From the NCBI GenBank assembly GCA_903837445.1, contig CAILUR010000110.1, positions 1-9,956 on the forward strand: 9,956 nt of DNA. The letters are read 5' to 3'. Of this stretch, positions 1-6,548 are shown piece by piece. The stretch comes from an uncultured bacterium (GTDB lineage: Bacteria > Oederibacteriota > PGYV01 > CAILUR01). A program made the translations under genes and the position numbers. The notes under the pieces are model-generated. The model had not been told where the DNA came from. It did not search any database and worked only from the letters and a program-made list of their open reading frames with translations. The number at the start of each line of letters is the position of its first letter. Position 1 is the first letter of the stretch.

Positions 1-969
1 ATATTTATGGTTTTAATGGTAGGGCTTTTATTTATGGGGTGCGGAAAAAACATTCAGAAGAAAACAGAGTTTCTTATGGATACTTATGTGTCTATAATTA
101 TTCCGGGAGATAAAAGTATGTTAGTGGCTATGGATAAAGGCTTTAAACGAATGGAAGAAGTGAGTATTAAATTTAATGTCTTGAATCCGAAAAGTCCTTT
201 TTATGATTTCAATATGACTGGAAAACCAGTAGAAGACCCAGAGTGTGTAGCTCTGGTGAGCACTGCTTTGAAAGTGGCGGCACTGAGTGATGGCGCCCTG
301 GATATTACTGTAAAACCAGTAGTAGATTTGTGGGGGTTTTATTCTCCTAACCCGCATGTGCCTGATAAAGCCGCCCTTAAAAAAGCACTCGCAAAAGTGG
401 GATATAAAAACCTGTTAATAAAAAATGGTAAATTAATAAAATTAAAAGAAGGGGTGCAAATTGATCTTGGGGCTATAGCGAAAGGGTATGCGGTAGGCGA
501 GGCTATGAAGGTCTTAAAGGCGGCAGGAGTAAAAAGTGCGCTCATAGATGCAGGCGGAGATATCTATGCTATAGGGAAAAATGGAAAAGACAGATGGAAA
601 ATAGGGATAAAAAATCCGCGGGCTGATGGGCTCCTTGGAGGAATGGAAATAGATCCTGACATAACCGTGGCAACTTCTGGGGACTATGAAAGATTTTTTG
701 AAAAAGACGGAATAAGGTATTGTCACATTTTTGACCCTAAAACAGGGTATCCTGCTAAAAGCGGGACTATAAGTGTGAGTGTCATTACAGATGATGCCAC
801 CCTTGCAGATGCTTGGTCCACGGCATTTTTTGTTATGGGAAAAGACAAGACCGCTGCTCTGGTAAAAAAAATAGGAACAGTGGAGACCATTACGGTGGCA
901 GAGAATGGAACTATATCTTATTCACCGGGGCTTGCGGGCGGGATAGAAAATCAAGAGGTGAAAAAATGA
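1..969 (+). CDS. apbE: ApbE-family FAD:protein FMN transferase, lipoprotein (5' end outside the window)
   Basis: Transfers FMN from FAD to a Thr of partner proteins outside the cytoplasm (in known systems RnfG, NqrC and FMN-bind proteins). Counting from the first in-window ATG at 7, family landmarks appear in order: a GALDITV..LWGF stretch at residues 96-111, DLGAIAKGYAVG at 153-164, DAGGDIYAIG at 181-190, HIFDPKTGYP at 240-249, and DAWSTA at 268-273, whose Asp and Thr match the family's Mg2+ ligands. Cys12 follows a hydrophobic run (LLFMGC), an imperfect lipobox, which suggests an outer-surface or periplasmic lipoprotein. The frame is open to base 1, and the residues before the hydrophobic run lack the usual basic N-terminus. 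The real start is therefore probably upstream of the window, and only a few residues are missing. The body is otherwise full length (about 320 aa). The TGA stop overlaps the next gene's ATG, so the two are very likely co-transcribed. No target protein with an FMN-bind domain is in view. Confidence 0.93.
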   Translation: MFMVLMVGLLFMGCGKNIQKKTEFLMDTYVSIIIPGDKSMLVAMDKGFKRMEEVSIKFNVLNPKSPFYDFNMTGKPVEDPECVALVSTALKVAALSDGALDITVKPVVDLWGFYSPNPHVPDKAALKKALAKVGYKNLLIKNGKLIKLKEGVQIDLGAIAKGYAVGEAMKVLKAAGVKSALIDAGGDIYAIGKNGKDRWKIGIKNPRADGLLGGMEIDPDITVATSGDYERFFEKDGIRYCHIFDPKTGYPAKSGTISVSVITDDATLADAWSTAFFVMGKDKTAALVKKIGTVETITVAENGTISYSPGLAGGIENQEVKK

Positions 970-1373
970 TAGTGTCCACGAGAGGCAGATATGCGGTGAG
1001 AGCTTTATTGGAAATATCAAAAGCAAAGCCAGGACAGATTAATACTATGGGTAAAGTGGCAAAAGCCCAGCAGATTTCGGTAAAATATCTTTTGGCAATA
1101 GTGCAGAGATTGAAAAAACATAAACTCATAATAACTGCTAAAGGAAAAGGCGGTGGAATTAAACTGGCAAGACCTGCTTCGCAGATAACCCTGTATGATA
1201 TTTTAGAAGCGACAGAAGTGGCGATCTCACCTGTATATTGTTTGGATACGCCTGAAAAATGTCCACGACTAAAAACATGTGAAACCATAAATATGTGGAA
1301 GGCTTTTGATACTTATACAAAAAAATATTTGAAAGCAATGACTTTAGATAAGATTGGGAAAAAAAAGCACTGA
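966..1373 (+). CDS. Rrf2-family transcriptional regulator with three-cysteine Fe-S motif
   Basis: A 135-residue winged-helix regulator of the Rrf2/IscR/NsrR family. The N-terminus (VSTRGRYAVRALLEIS) is the typical first helix. The recognition region (ISVKYLLAIVQRLKKHKLI, residues 37-55) and the wing GKGKGGGIKLARP (59-70) match the family. Three cysteines, C92, C99 and C105, are spaced CX6C and CX5C, like the cluster ligands of IscR and NsrR, so an Fe-S sensor of redox, iron or NO is likely but unproven. IscR's extra His ligand has no obvious counterpart just after C105. I chose ATG 966 because it sits 5 bases after GAGGTG (955-960) and gives the canonical N-terminus. An in-frame ATG at 813 would add about 50 residues that lie inside apbE and look unrelated to the family. 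The ATGA overlap with apbE implies translational coupling. It converges on the aminotransferase gene with a 9 bp gap. Confidence 0.92.
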   Translation: MIVSTRGRYAVRALLEISKAKPGQINTMGKVAKAQQISVKYLLAIVQRLKKHKLIITAKGKGGGIKLARPASQITLYDILEATEVAISPVYCLDTPEKCPRLKTCETINMWKAFDTYTKKYLKAMTLDKIGKKKH

Positions 1374-1382
1374 GTTAAAAAG

Positions 1383-2567
1383 TCATTTTGAAATAAGTTT
1401 CTTTACGGCATTTCCAAGCCGTTTTATTCCTTCCTCTATCATATCAGGTTCTGCATTAGAATAATTTAAGCGCAGGGTGTTTACGTTTTTTGTGTGAACA
1501 TAAAAAGGGTCGCCAGGGACAAATGCCACTTTTTCTTTTAGCGCGGGTTTTAATAAAGCCATAGCTTTTATTTTAGCAGGTAAAGTGACCCAAATAAACA
1601 TTCCCCCTTGAGGTCTTGTGAACTTTACTTCTGAAGGAAAATATTTTTCTATGCAGGCGAGCATTGCTTTCGCGTGTTTGCCGTAAACTGCTTTTAACTT
1701 TTCTATATGAGTGTCGAGATTGTTTTTTGTAAGATACTCATAAACTATGCGTTGGGAAAAAAAGTTAGTGTGCAAATCGGCTGCTTGTTTTACAGTAATG
1801 AGATTTTTCATTATAGTTTTGGGAGCACAGACCCAGCCGAGCCGCAGTCCTGGGGCTACGATTTTTGAAAAAGAACCGAACAATATGCCGGTTTTATTAA
1901 GAAACTTATTTATTATAGGCAAGTCAGTCCCTGAAAAACGCAGTTCTCCATAGGGGTCATCTTCCACAAAAATAACATTGTATTTTTTACAAAGGGCTGC
2001 CGTGGCTTTTCTGGTTTCCATATCATAGGTAATTCCTGAAGGGTTTTGAAAGTTAGGGACAGCATAAAAAAGTTTTGGTTTTTTAGTTTTAAAGTTCTTT
2101 TCCAGGGCTTGTATGTCTATACCAGTTTCGGTTACTGGCACAGCACTTAAACGAGGTTCGAAAACAGACATAGCCTGTATGGCGCCGAGATAACCAGGTT
2201 TTTCTATAGTGACTTGAGTGCCTTTATCCAGTAAAACTTTTGAGACCAAATCCAGTGCCTGTTGTGAGCCACTCGTGATAAGAATATCATCTGGAGTCAC
2301 TAGCAAAGAGTGTTTTTTCATATAGCGGTCAGCTATCCATTTACGCAAACGATAATAACCCTCGGAGGTGCTGTACTGCATAGCGCGGGTACCATCTTGT
2401 TCTAAAACGGAGTCGCAGGCATTTTCCAGTTCTTTTATGGGAATCATTTTTAGATTGGGAAGACCACCAGCGAAAGAAATAATTTCAGGATTGGTGGTGA
2501 CTTTTAGAATCTCACGGATAAAAGACCTCGGCACAGTCTTCATTCTGGAAGCAAATTTAATTTTCAT
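1383..2567 (-). CDS. PLP-dependent class I/II aminotransferase (2-aminoadipate / aromatic / MocR-like subgroup)
   Basis: A 394-residue fold-type I aminotransferase of the LysN/ARO8-like group, commonly annotated only as 'PLP-dependent aminotransferase family protein'. Visible family marks are: GGLPN (34-38) near the N-terminus; TSGSQQALDLV (98-108), which binds the PLP phosphate; PNFQNPSG (171-178) with the cofactor-contacting Asn175; VEDDPYGELRF (201-211), with a D-x-x-Y for the pyridine nitrogen and phenol; the Schiff-base Lys235 in GSFSKIVAPGLRLGW (231-245); and Arg366 in NTLRLNYS, expected to bind the substrate carboxylate. There is no N-terminal GntR helix-turn-helix, so this is the free enzyme and not a MocR regulator. 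Length is normal for the family. The start is backed by GGAG five bases upstream of the ATG on the minus strand. The donor substrate cannot be told from sequence; 2-aminoadipate, branched-chain and aromatic amino acids are all possible. It is cytoplasmic and apparently monocistronic. Confidence 0.93.
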   Translation of the reverse strand: MKIKFASRMKTVPRSFIREILKVTTNPEIISFAGGLPNLKMIPIKELENACDSVLEQDGTRAMQYSTSEGYYRLRKWIADRYMKKHSLLVTPDDILITSGSQQALDLVSKVLLDKGTQVTIEKPGYLGAIQAMSVFEPRLSAVPVTETGIDIQALEKNFKTKKPKLFYAVPNFQNPSGITYDMETRKATAALCKKYNVIFVEDDPYGELRFSGTDLPIINKFLNKTGILFGSFSKIVAPGLRLGWVCAPKTIMKNLITVKQAADLHTNFFSQRIVYEYLTKNNLDTHIEKLKAVYGKHAKAMLACIEKYFPSEVKFTRPQGGMFIWVTLPAKIKAMALLKPALKEKVAFVPGDPFYVHTKNVNTLRLNYSNAEPDMIEEGIKRLGNAVKKLISK

Positions 2568-2603
2568 TTTAACTCCGCATTAAATGAATAAATACATTAC
2601 ATA

Positions 2604-2632
2604 CTTATACAACAGACAGGGAAGATAAACAA
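2604..2632 (-). promoter_or_regulatory. Candidate sigma70-type promoter for the aminotransferase
   Basis: Read on the minus strand: TTGTTT (2632-2627), a 17-base spacer, then TATAAG (2609-2604). The -10 matches consensus at 5 of 6 positions, the -35 at only 3 of 6. Transcription would begin near 2598, giving a leader of about 30 bases before the ATG at 2567. Spacing is ideal but the region is AT-rich, so chance matches are easy. Confidence 0.35.
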
Positions 2633-2703
2633 TGAAAAAAGGAATAAAGGGAGTGGAACAGAAGCCTGCTTGACAAAAAGTATTTTTTTTATTGTGAAAT
2701 AAA

Positions 2704-2732
2704 TTGACTTTGATAGATAGATAGTGTATAAA
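2704..2732 (+). promoter_or_regulatory. Sigma70-type promoter for the DOMON/barrel unit, with GATA repeat in the spacer
   Basis: TTGACT (2704-2709) and TATAAA (2727-2732) are separated by exactly 17 bases and each matches consensus at 5 of 6 positions. The predicted start is near 2739, about 54 bases before the GTG start. The spacer carries three GATA copies plus a G (2712-2724). A change of copy number would alter the -35/-10 spacing. Confidence 0.6.
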
Positions 2733-2752
2733 CCATAATAATACTATTTATG

Positions 2753-2761
2753 TGATATACT
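2753..2761 (+). promoter_or_regulatory. Possible second promoter (extended -10)
   Basis: TG-A-TATACT forms an extended -10 element with no recognisable -35. It would start transcription near 2768, just before the ribosome binding site GAGGAGG at 2781-2787. It is an alternative or additional start to the promoter at 2704-2732. Confidence 0.3.
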
Positions 2762-2792
2762 TAAAAATGTATAAAATTTTGAGGAGGATATA

Positions 2793-3341
2793 GTGAAAAA
2801 AATTCTATTTCTTGTTTTAACAGTAATAATAATTATTGCAAATGTCTCGTGTACCACTGCAACAAATCCTACCACGACTGTGGTAGATCCCACTCCAAAT
2901 CCCACAACTGGATACTATAGTGTTAATGCCGCAGGAATGACATTTCAGTGGAAAATAACAGGTACAGATATAGCGTGTAAAGTAAGTGGTCCAACTACAG
3001 GCTGGGTGTCAGTGGCTTTTAATAATTCTTCAAATATGGCTGGTTCTGATTATGTAATAGGGTATGTTACAGGTGGCTCTACTTTGACTATCAGCGACCA
3101 ACATGCTACAGGCTCACATACGCATGCCGCAGATAGTGTTCAAAACCTCACTTTGACATCAGGCACAGAAAGTGGAGGAACAACAGAAATAGTTTTTACA
3201 AGAGCACTTAATACAGGGGATTCTCAGGATATGACACTTTCTAAAGATATGAGTCTGTATATAATTCTGGCATATGGTTCTGCTGATGATTTGACTTCTA
3301 TGCATAGTGATTATGGTGTTGTTCAAACCATATTACATTAA
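2793..3341 (+). CDS. DOMON-domain lipoprotein, candidate b-type haem binder
   Basis: A 182-residue exported protein. Residues 1-20 form a signal peptide (MKK, then a long Leu/Val/Ile run) ending in NVSC, a loose lipobox with Cys20 as likely lipidation site. A Thr/Pro-rich spacer (21-39) leads to one DOMON beta-sandwich (about 40-182). Typical marks are the opening strand FQWKITGTDI, GWVSVAFN (70-77), NMAGSDYVIGYV (81-92), the central His/Thr-rich turn, and YIILAYG..DDLTSMHSDYG (156-175). Met82 and His171 sit where the haem ligands lie in the cellobiose-dehydrogenase cytochrome type of DOMON. Haem b binding is therefore plausible, and sugar or other ligand binding is the alternative. It starts with GTG, chosen because GAGGAGG is 5 bases upstream and the signal peptide begins there. 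The barrel gene follows after 22 bases, which suggests an operon. Probably a periplasmic or surface redox or ligand-binding lipoprotein. Confidence 0.83.
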   Translation: MKKILFLVLTVIIIIANVSCTTATNPTTTVVDPTPNPTTGYYSVNAAGMTFQWKITGTDIACKVSGPTTGWVSVAFNNSSNMAGSDYVIGYVTGGSTLTISDQHATGSHTHAADSVQNLTLTSGTESGGTTEIVFTRALNTGDSQDMTLSKDMSLYIILAYGSADDLTSMHSDYGVVQTILH

Positions 3342-3363
3342 TAAAATATAGGGGAGAGTAAAT

Positions 3364-4128
3364 ATGAAAAAACTTTTAATAATAGTTGTTTTTCTTTTGG
3401 CTTCGGTTTCGCTTTTCGCTGTGCAATATGAATTGCCTATGCTTGATATGACTGTACCATCTGGTTTGACGGCTAATCAAATGTATGTTAATTTTGGGCA
3501 TAAAATGTTACAGCCCCTTAATAAATATCCCACAGACAATTTTTTTGCAGTAGTGAAAAATGGTGCGAGTTTTAACCTGAACCTTAGGTATATGATATGG
3601 AACGGTTTTGAAATTAAAACAGGCTACAACACTATAGCAGATGAAAAAAATATAGGCCTTAGTTTGGTGGCAAAAGCACCATCACAGGGTTTGAGTGTGC
3701 AGGCAGATGTTTTATATTACAACTATGATGATAGACTTATCAGAAATCAAATGGCAAGTAATTTCTTATATCTGCTTTCGGCACAGAGCGTGCCACTGAT
3801 TTGGGATAGGTTTTCAGTGGCTGTTAATGCTGGTTATGATGGATATTTTTCAGAATTTGTTATGGGACTCGGAGTGAGTGCTATGGTAGTGGATAATGTG
3901 ACGCTGGTGGGCGAGTATTATCCTTTAGCTAATGACATCATGGAAAAAGGAAAAATAGCCTGTTATGATTTTGGGATTAGATATTCCACCTATGGACATC
4001 AGTTTATGTTAAAATTTGGAAACTCCACGCAAATGGAACCCAGAGAACTAATGTTAGGCACAACTACAAATGATATGTATGTAGGTATAAGTATGATGCG
4101 TTTTGTGGACTTTAATTCAGGAGAATAA
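3364..4128 (+). CDS. DUF5777-like outer-membrane beta-barrel protein
   Basis: A 254-residue protein with a clean signal peptide (MKKLL..., predicted cleavage after the A of SLFA, residue 19) and no cytoplasmic features. The mature part alternates polar and hydrophobic residues in strands typical of outer-membrane barrels. Examples are SFNLNLRYMIWNGFEIKTGY, the strand beginning NIGLSLVAKA, and a C-terminal strand MYVGISMMRFVDF rich in aromatics. An early GHKM, and GHQFMLKFGNSTQ followed by a terminal 'YVGISMMR' near the end, resemble the HRFG and 'HxFQLxxxNS' signatures of DUF5777 family proteins, whose function is unknown. GGGGAGAG (3351-3358) is the ribosome binding site. It lies 22 bases after the DOMON gene, so the lipoprotein and barrel are probably co-expressed and may act together at the outer membrane. 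No enzymatic motif is visible. The family name rests on remembered signatures, so the barrel call is firmer than the DUF number. Confidence 0.72.
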   Translation: MKKLLIIVVFLLASVSLFAVQYELPMLDMTVPSGLTANQMYVNFGHKMLQPLNKYPTDNFFAVVKNGASFNLNLRYMIWNGFEIKTGYNTIADEKNIGLSLVAKAPSQGLSVQADVLYYNYDDRLIRNQMASNFLYLLSAQSVPLIWDRFSVAVNAGYDGYFSEFVMGLGVSAMVVDNVTLVGEYYPLANDIMEKGKIACYDFGIRYSTYGHQFMLKFGNSTQMEPRELMLGTTTNDMYVGISMMRFVDFNSGE

Positions 4129-4273
4129 AATAAGTTTGAAAATGCTGTTTTAACTACAAAATATATACATAAAATAATAAAATATCTTATTTAATATACT
4201 TGAAAAAACTCTTTTTATCCTTTAATATATAATACAATATTATGGTTTACCGATAAAGGTAAATGGAGTTATA
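4129..4273. other. AT-rich intergenic region, candidate promoter and leader hairpin
   Basis: There is no convincing terminator for the barrel gene. A possible promoter is TTGAAA (4200-4205), 17 bases, TAATAT (4223-4228), with a perfect TATAAT at 4228-4233 in a poorer spacing (22 bases). At 4246-4263, TTTACC and GGTAAA form a 6 bp inverted repeat with a 6-base loop, ending one base before the GGAG ribosome binding site (4265-4268) of the next gene. Confidence 0.35.
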
Positions 4274-6472
4274 ATGAAAAAAGTAGTTGCTCTATATATT
4301 ATTATAGTTGCTATGTTTTCTTGTGGTACCTTATTTGGTGCTGATATTCAGTATGCTTTTACGCTTAACTGGAGCGCCATTCCAAACCCCATTCAATTCA
4401 AAAAAGTTACTTTTAGGGTAAATCTCGGCACTTGTACTTCCGCCACCGTGGCTCAGGACGGGGTGCCACTTTCCTGTACTTATTCAGCTACCACAAAAGA
4501 TGTGATTTTTACCGCTTCAAATAACAGCACAAATATACTCGTGACAGGTATAAATAATACCGTGGCAGGTACGGGTGCTATTTCAAAATGTATCTTATAT
4601 GAAGACAAGCGTTGGGCATATTCTTTCACTTTTGATGATTCTTATACCACTCAAAATACCGTGGCGTGGCCTATTTTTAAAGCTAAAAATTATCGTGGAG
4701 GCATCGGGCTTATCAGAGATGCAGATACTTGGGGAGGGGGTTATCTTTCTTGGGCCCAACTTGACCAACTTCATAATGACGGTTGGAGTATAATGGATCA
4801 TTCGGTGGGGCATGTGCACGATGTCGCAGGTGGAGCCAGCCTCATCAAATGCCCGGGTGACCCTGATTATAATCCATCTTACACTATTGCCACGGAGGTG
4901 AAACCTTGCAAGGACGCCATCGAGGCGAGGTATCCGGGATATATAGTGACGAACTATGTATATCCTTACAATGATATAGCTTATCAAGCGTGCTTGACTT
5001 CTTCGGGGCTGTTTCAATCTGCTGAAGCAGGAATTCATGATAATTATGCGGATACTATTCCCACGGTTGACGAGCGTTTTAATCTTGGACGCCAGCAATT
5101 CTATGGAACAGATATCACAACATTTAATACTTGGCCTACGGATGCTTACACTGACAGCGTGAATAATAACAAGCACAGATGGCTCATCACTTTTACACAC
5201 GGCGTGGAATCCGGCAACGGCACGCCTTCGAGTATTTATTTTACAAATTCCGCTACGCTGCAGGCGCATGTGAATTATATTTACACCAATTACGGAGATG
5301 GCGGAAACAAATCAATGTGGTTTGCGCCCACGGATGAAGTTTTTAATTATTTACTTTGTAGGGATTATATTACCGCTACTTCATCTATTGTTGGGAGCCC
5401 AACAGCTTCTCCAACTATCACTCGTACTTATACAGTAACTCCCACAGCCACAGCTACTATGTGTGGGGAAGTAAATGTTTACAGGGTAAATTGCGGGGGG
5501 AGTACTTTTAATGATTCCTTTGGAAAAACTTGGGCGGCAGACCAGGCATATGGTTCGGGCTGGGGCTATCAGAACGGCACTGTGGCTGTAGCGAGTACAG
5601 CAGACATACTTAACACCACAGATGACAAAATATATCAGACAGAGACATACGGCTCAGGACTTACTTATAAGTTTGCCGTGTCAAGCGCAGGAAATTATAA
5701 AGTAAGATTGCTCTTTGCGGAAATATATTATGATACCGCGGCGCAAAGAGTTTTTTCAGTATATATAGAAGGTACGAAAGTAATAAACAATCTGGATATA
5801 TTTACTGCGGCAGGCGGTGCAAATAAACCATATGAGCAGACCTTTACGGTCAGCGTGACAGATGGGGAAGTGACTATTAATACGACTACTACCACGGACT
5901 TGCCAAAAATATCAGGAATAGAAATAACAAAAATAACAGCGTGCAATACGGCTACCATAACTCCAGCAGTGTCTAAAACGCCGACACCTACAATGACAAA
6001 AACGGCAACAAGTACAGCAACAATAACTATGACGGCAACAAAGACAGCTACAATAACTATAACAACTACTATAGGAATGACAGCAACTATAACTTTGACA
6101 GCTACTGTAACCCCCACAAATGATAATACAGTGATAAGCCCTACTGTGACTCCTACTTTGCAAGTACCGCAGGAAAAACCCTCAAAGTATATAGAGAGCG
6201 TGACTGTGTATCCCAACCCTTCGGATAAAATTGCGATTGTAAAATATTATCTTAACGGGGAAGCGACCTCGGCACAGGTGGTGTTATATACGAAATCTTT
6301 TCGAAAGATATATAGCGCTGCAGCAGGCACGGCATATGGAGATAATTTTCTTGAACTGCCTTTAGAAAAATTACAACTTTCCAATGGGACTTATTTTTAT
6401 TTACTTGCAGTAAAACCAGCGGATAAAAATCAGGAGACCAAAACAGGAACCTTGATAAGAATTAAAAAATAG
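4274..6472 (+). CDS. Secreted polysaccharide deacetylase with malectin domain, Thr-rich linker and C-terminal sorting-like domain
   Basis: A 732-residue modular exported protein. Signal peptide 1-23 (cleavage after FGA likely; C17 is a poor lipobox). Residues 24-110 look like a small beta-sandwich. A NodB-type deacetylase domain follows (about 111-366) with the metal/catalytic motifs TFDD (119-122), HSVGH (176-180), YPYND (230-234) in place of the third motif, and FTHG (307-310). This family removes N- or O-acetyl groups from chitin-like, peptidoglycan or exopolysaccharide chains. A first Thr/Pro linker (374-396) leads to a malectin domain (398-554; YRVNCGGS, GKTWAADQAYGSGWGY, YKVRLLFAEIYY), a carbohydrate-binding module. 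A second Thr-rich linker (564-636) contains internal repeats. The C-terminal 96 residues (VTVYPNPS...LSNGTYFYLL) resemble FlgD-like or Por-type C-terminal domains, which suggests surface attachment or export. GGAG five bases before the ATG sets the start. The exact substrate is unknown. Confidence 0.85.
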   Translation: MKKVVALYIIIVAMFSCGTLFGADIQYAFTLNWSAIPNPIQFKKVTFRVNLGTCTSATVAQDGVPLSCTYSATTKDVIFTASNNSTNILVTGINNTVAGTGAISKCILYEDKRWAYSFTFDDSYTTQNTVAWPIFKAKNYRGGIGLIRDADTWGGGYLSWAQLDQLHNDGWSIMDHSVGHVHDVAGGASLIKCPGDPDYNPSYTIATEVKPCKDAIEARYPGYIVTNYVYPYNDIAYQACLTSSGLFQSAEAGIHDNYADTIPTVDERFNLGRQQFYGTDITTFNTWPTDAYTDSVNNNKHRWLITFTHGVESGNGTPSSIYFTNSATLQAHVNYIYTNYGDGGNKSMWFAPTDEVFNYLLCRDYITATSSIVGSPTASPTITRTYTVTPTATATMCGEVNVYRVNCGGSTFNDSFGKTWAADQAYGSGWGYQNGTVAVASTADILNTTDDKIYQTETYGSGLTYKFAVSSAGNYKVRLLFAEIYYDTAAQRVFSVYIEGTKVINNLDIFTAAGGANKPYEQTFTVSVTDGEVTINTTTTTDLPKISGIEITKITACNTATITPAVSKTPTPTMTKTATSTATITMTATKTATITITTTIGMTATITLTATVTPTNDNTVISPTVTPTLQVPQEKPSKYIESVTVYPNPSDKIAIVKYYLNGEATSAQVVLYTKSFRKIYSAAAGTAYGDNFLELPLEKLQLSNGTYFYLLAVKPADKNQETKTGTLIRIKK
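6002..6061 (+). repeat. Imperfect 30-bp tandem repeat in the Thr-rich linker
   Basis: Two adjacent 30-base, 10-codon units with 26 of 30 bases identical when compared at 6001-6030 and 6031-6060. In frame they encode TATSTATITM and TATKTATITI. Further shorter repeats (GACAGC[AT]ACT) continue to about 6110. The linker seems to have grown by in-frame duplication. Confidence 0.75.
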
Positions 6473-6473
6473 T

Positions 6474-6536
6474 TCAGGGTTTCTCGGCAGGGTAAAAAAC
6501 TGACACGAAAACAAAACTTTTAGTTTTACCACTCAT
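6474..6536 (-). CDS. Possible 20-codon small ORF with perfect Shine-Dalgarno
   Basis: On the minus strand an ATG at 6536-6534 is preceded by AAAGGAGG (6550-6543), a full match to the anti-SD, at a 6-base spacing. The frame encodes MSGKTKSFVFVSVFYPAEKP and stops with TGA at 6476-6474, one base from the convergent stop of the deacetylase gene. The peptide is basic at its start with a short hydrophobic middle (FVFVSVFY). No homologue is recognised. A TATAAT-like stretch (ATTATA, 6572-6577 region, near palindromic) could supply a divergent -10, but no -35 is clear. It may be a real small protein, a leader peptide or chance. Confidence 0.35.
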   Translation of the reverse strand: MSGKTKSFVFVSVFYPAEKP

Positions 6537-6542
6537 ATTTTT
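6491..6542 (+). terminator. Weak candidate terminator after the deacetylase gene
   Basis: GGTAAAAAACT (6491-6501) can pair with AGTTTTACC (6522-6530) with a 2-base bulge, and a competing small hairpin AAAACT-TTT-AGTTTT lies at 6513-6527. A T-run (6538-6542) follows only after several bases. The stem is AT-rich, so this would be a poor intrinsic terminator. Confidence 0.25.
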
Positions 6543-6548
6543 CCTCCT

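Noticed and set aside
813..965. N-terminal extension of the Rrf2 gene from ATG 813
   Set aside because: It lies inside apbE in another frame, is unlike the Rrf2 family, and the ATG at 966 has a good ribosome binding site and canonical first helix.
1374..1382. Bidirectional terminator between rrf2 and the aminotransferase gene
   Set aside because: Only 9 bases separate the stops and no stable stem with flanking A/T runs could be found around them.
2632..2673. 13-codon frame (MKKGIKGVEQKPA) in the divergent promoter region
   Set aside because: Only a weak GGGAAG-type ribosome binding site, no clear promoter ahead of it, and its stop falls in another promoter-like TTGACA. Too short to support.
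2670..2700. TTGACA at 2670-2675 as a second -35
   Set aside because: No acceptable -10 at 16-18 bases; the nearest (TGAAAT) needs a 19-base spacer. The 2704-2732 promoter is better.
4595..5269. 224-codon minus-strand frame
   Set aside because: Fully antisense to the deacetylase domain, no ribosome binding site of note and no recognisable domain; a shadow frame.
5728..6216. 162-codon minus-strand frame rich in Val and Ile, resembling membrane segments
   Set aside because: It is the antisense of the Thr (ACN) linker, which reads as Val/Ile-type codons on the other strand. Composition artefact.
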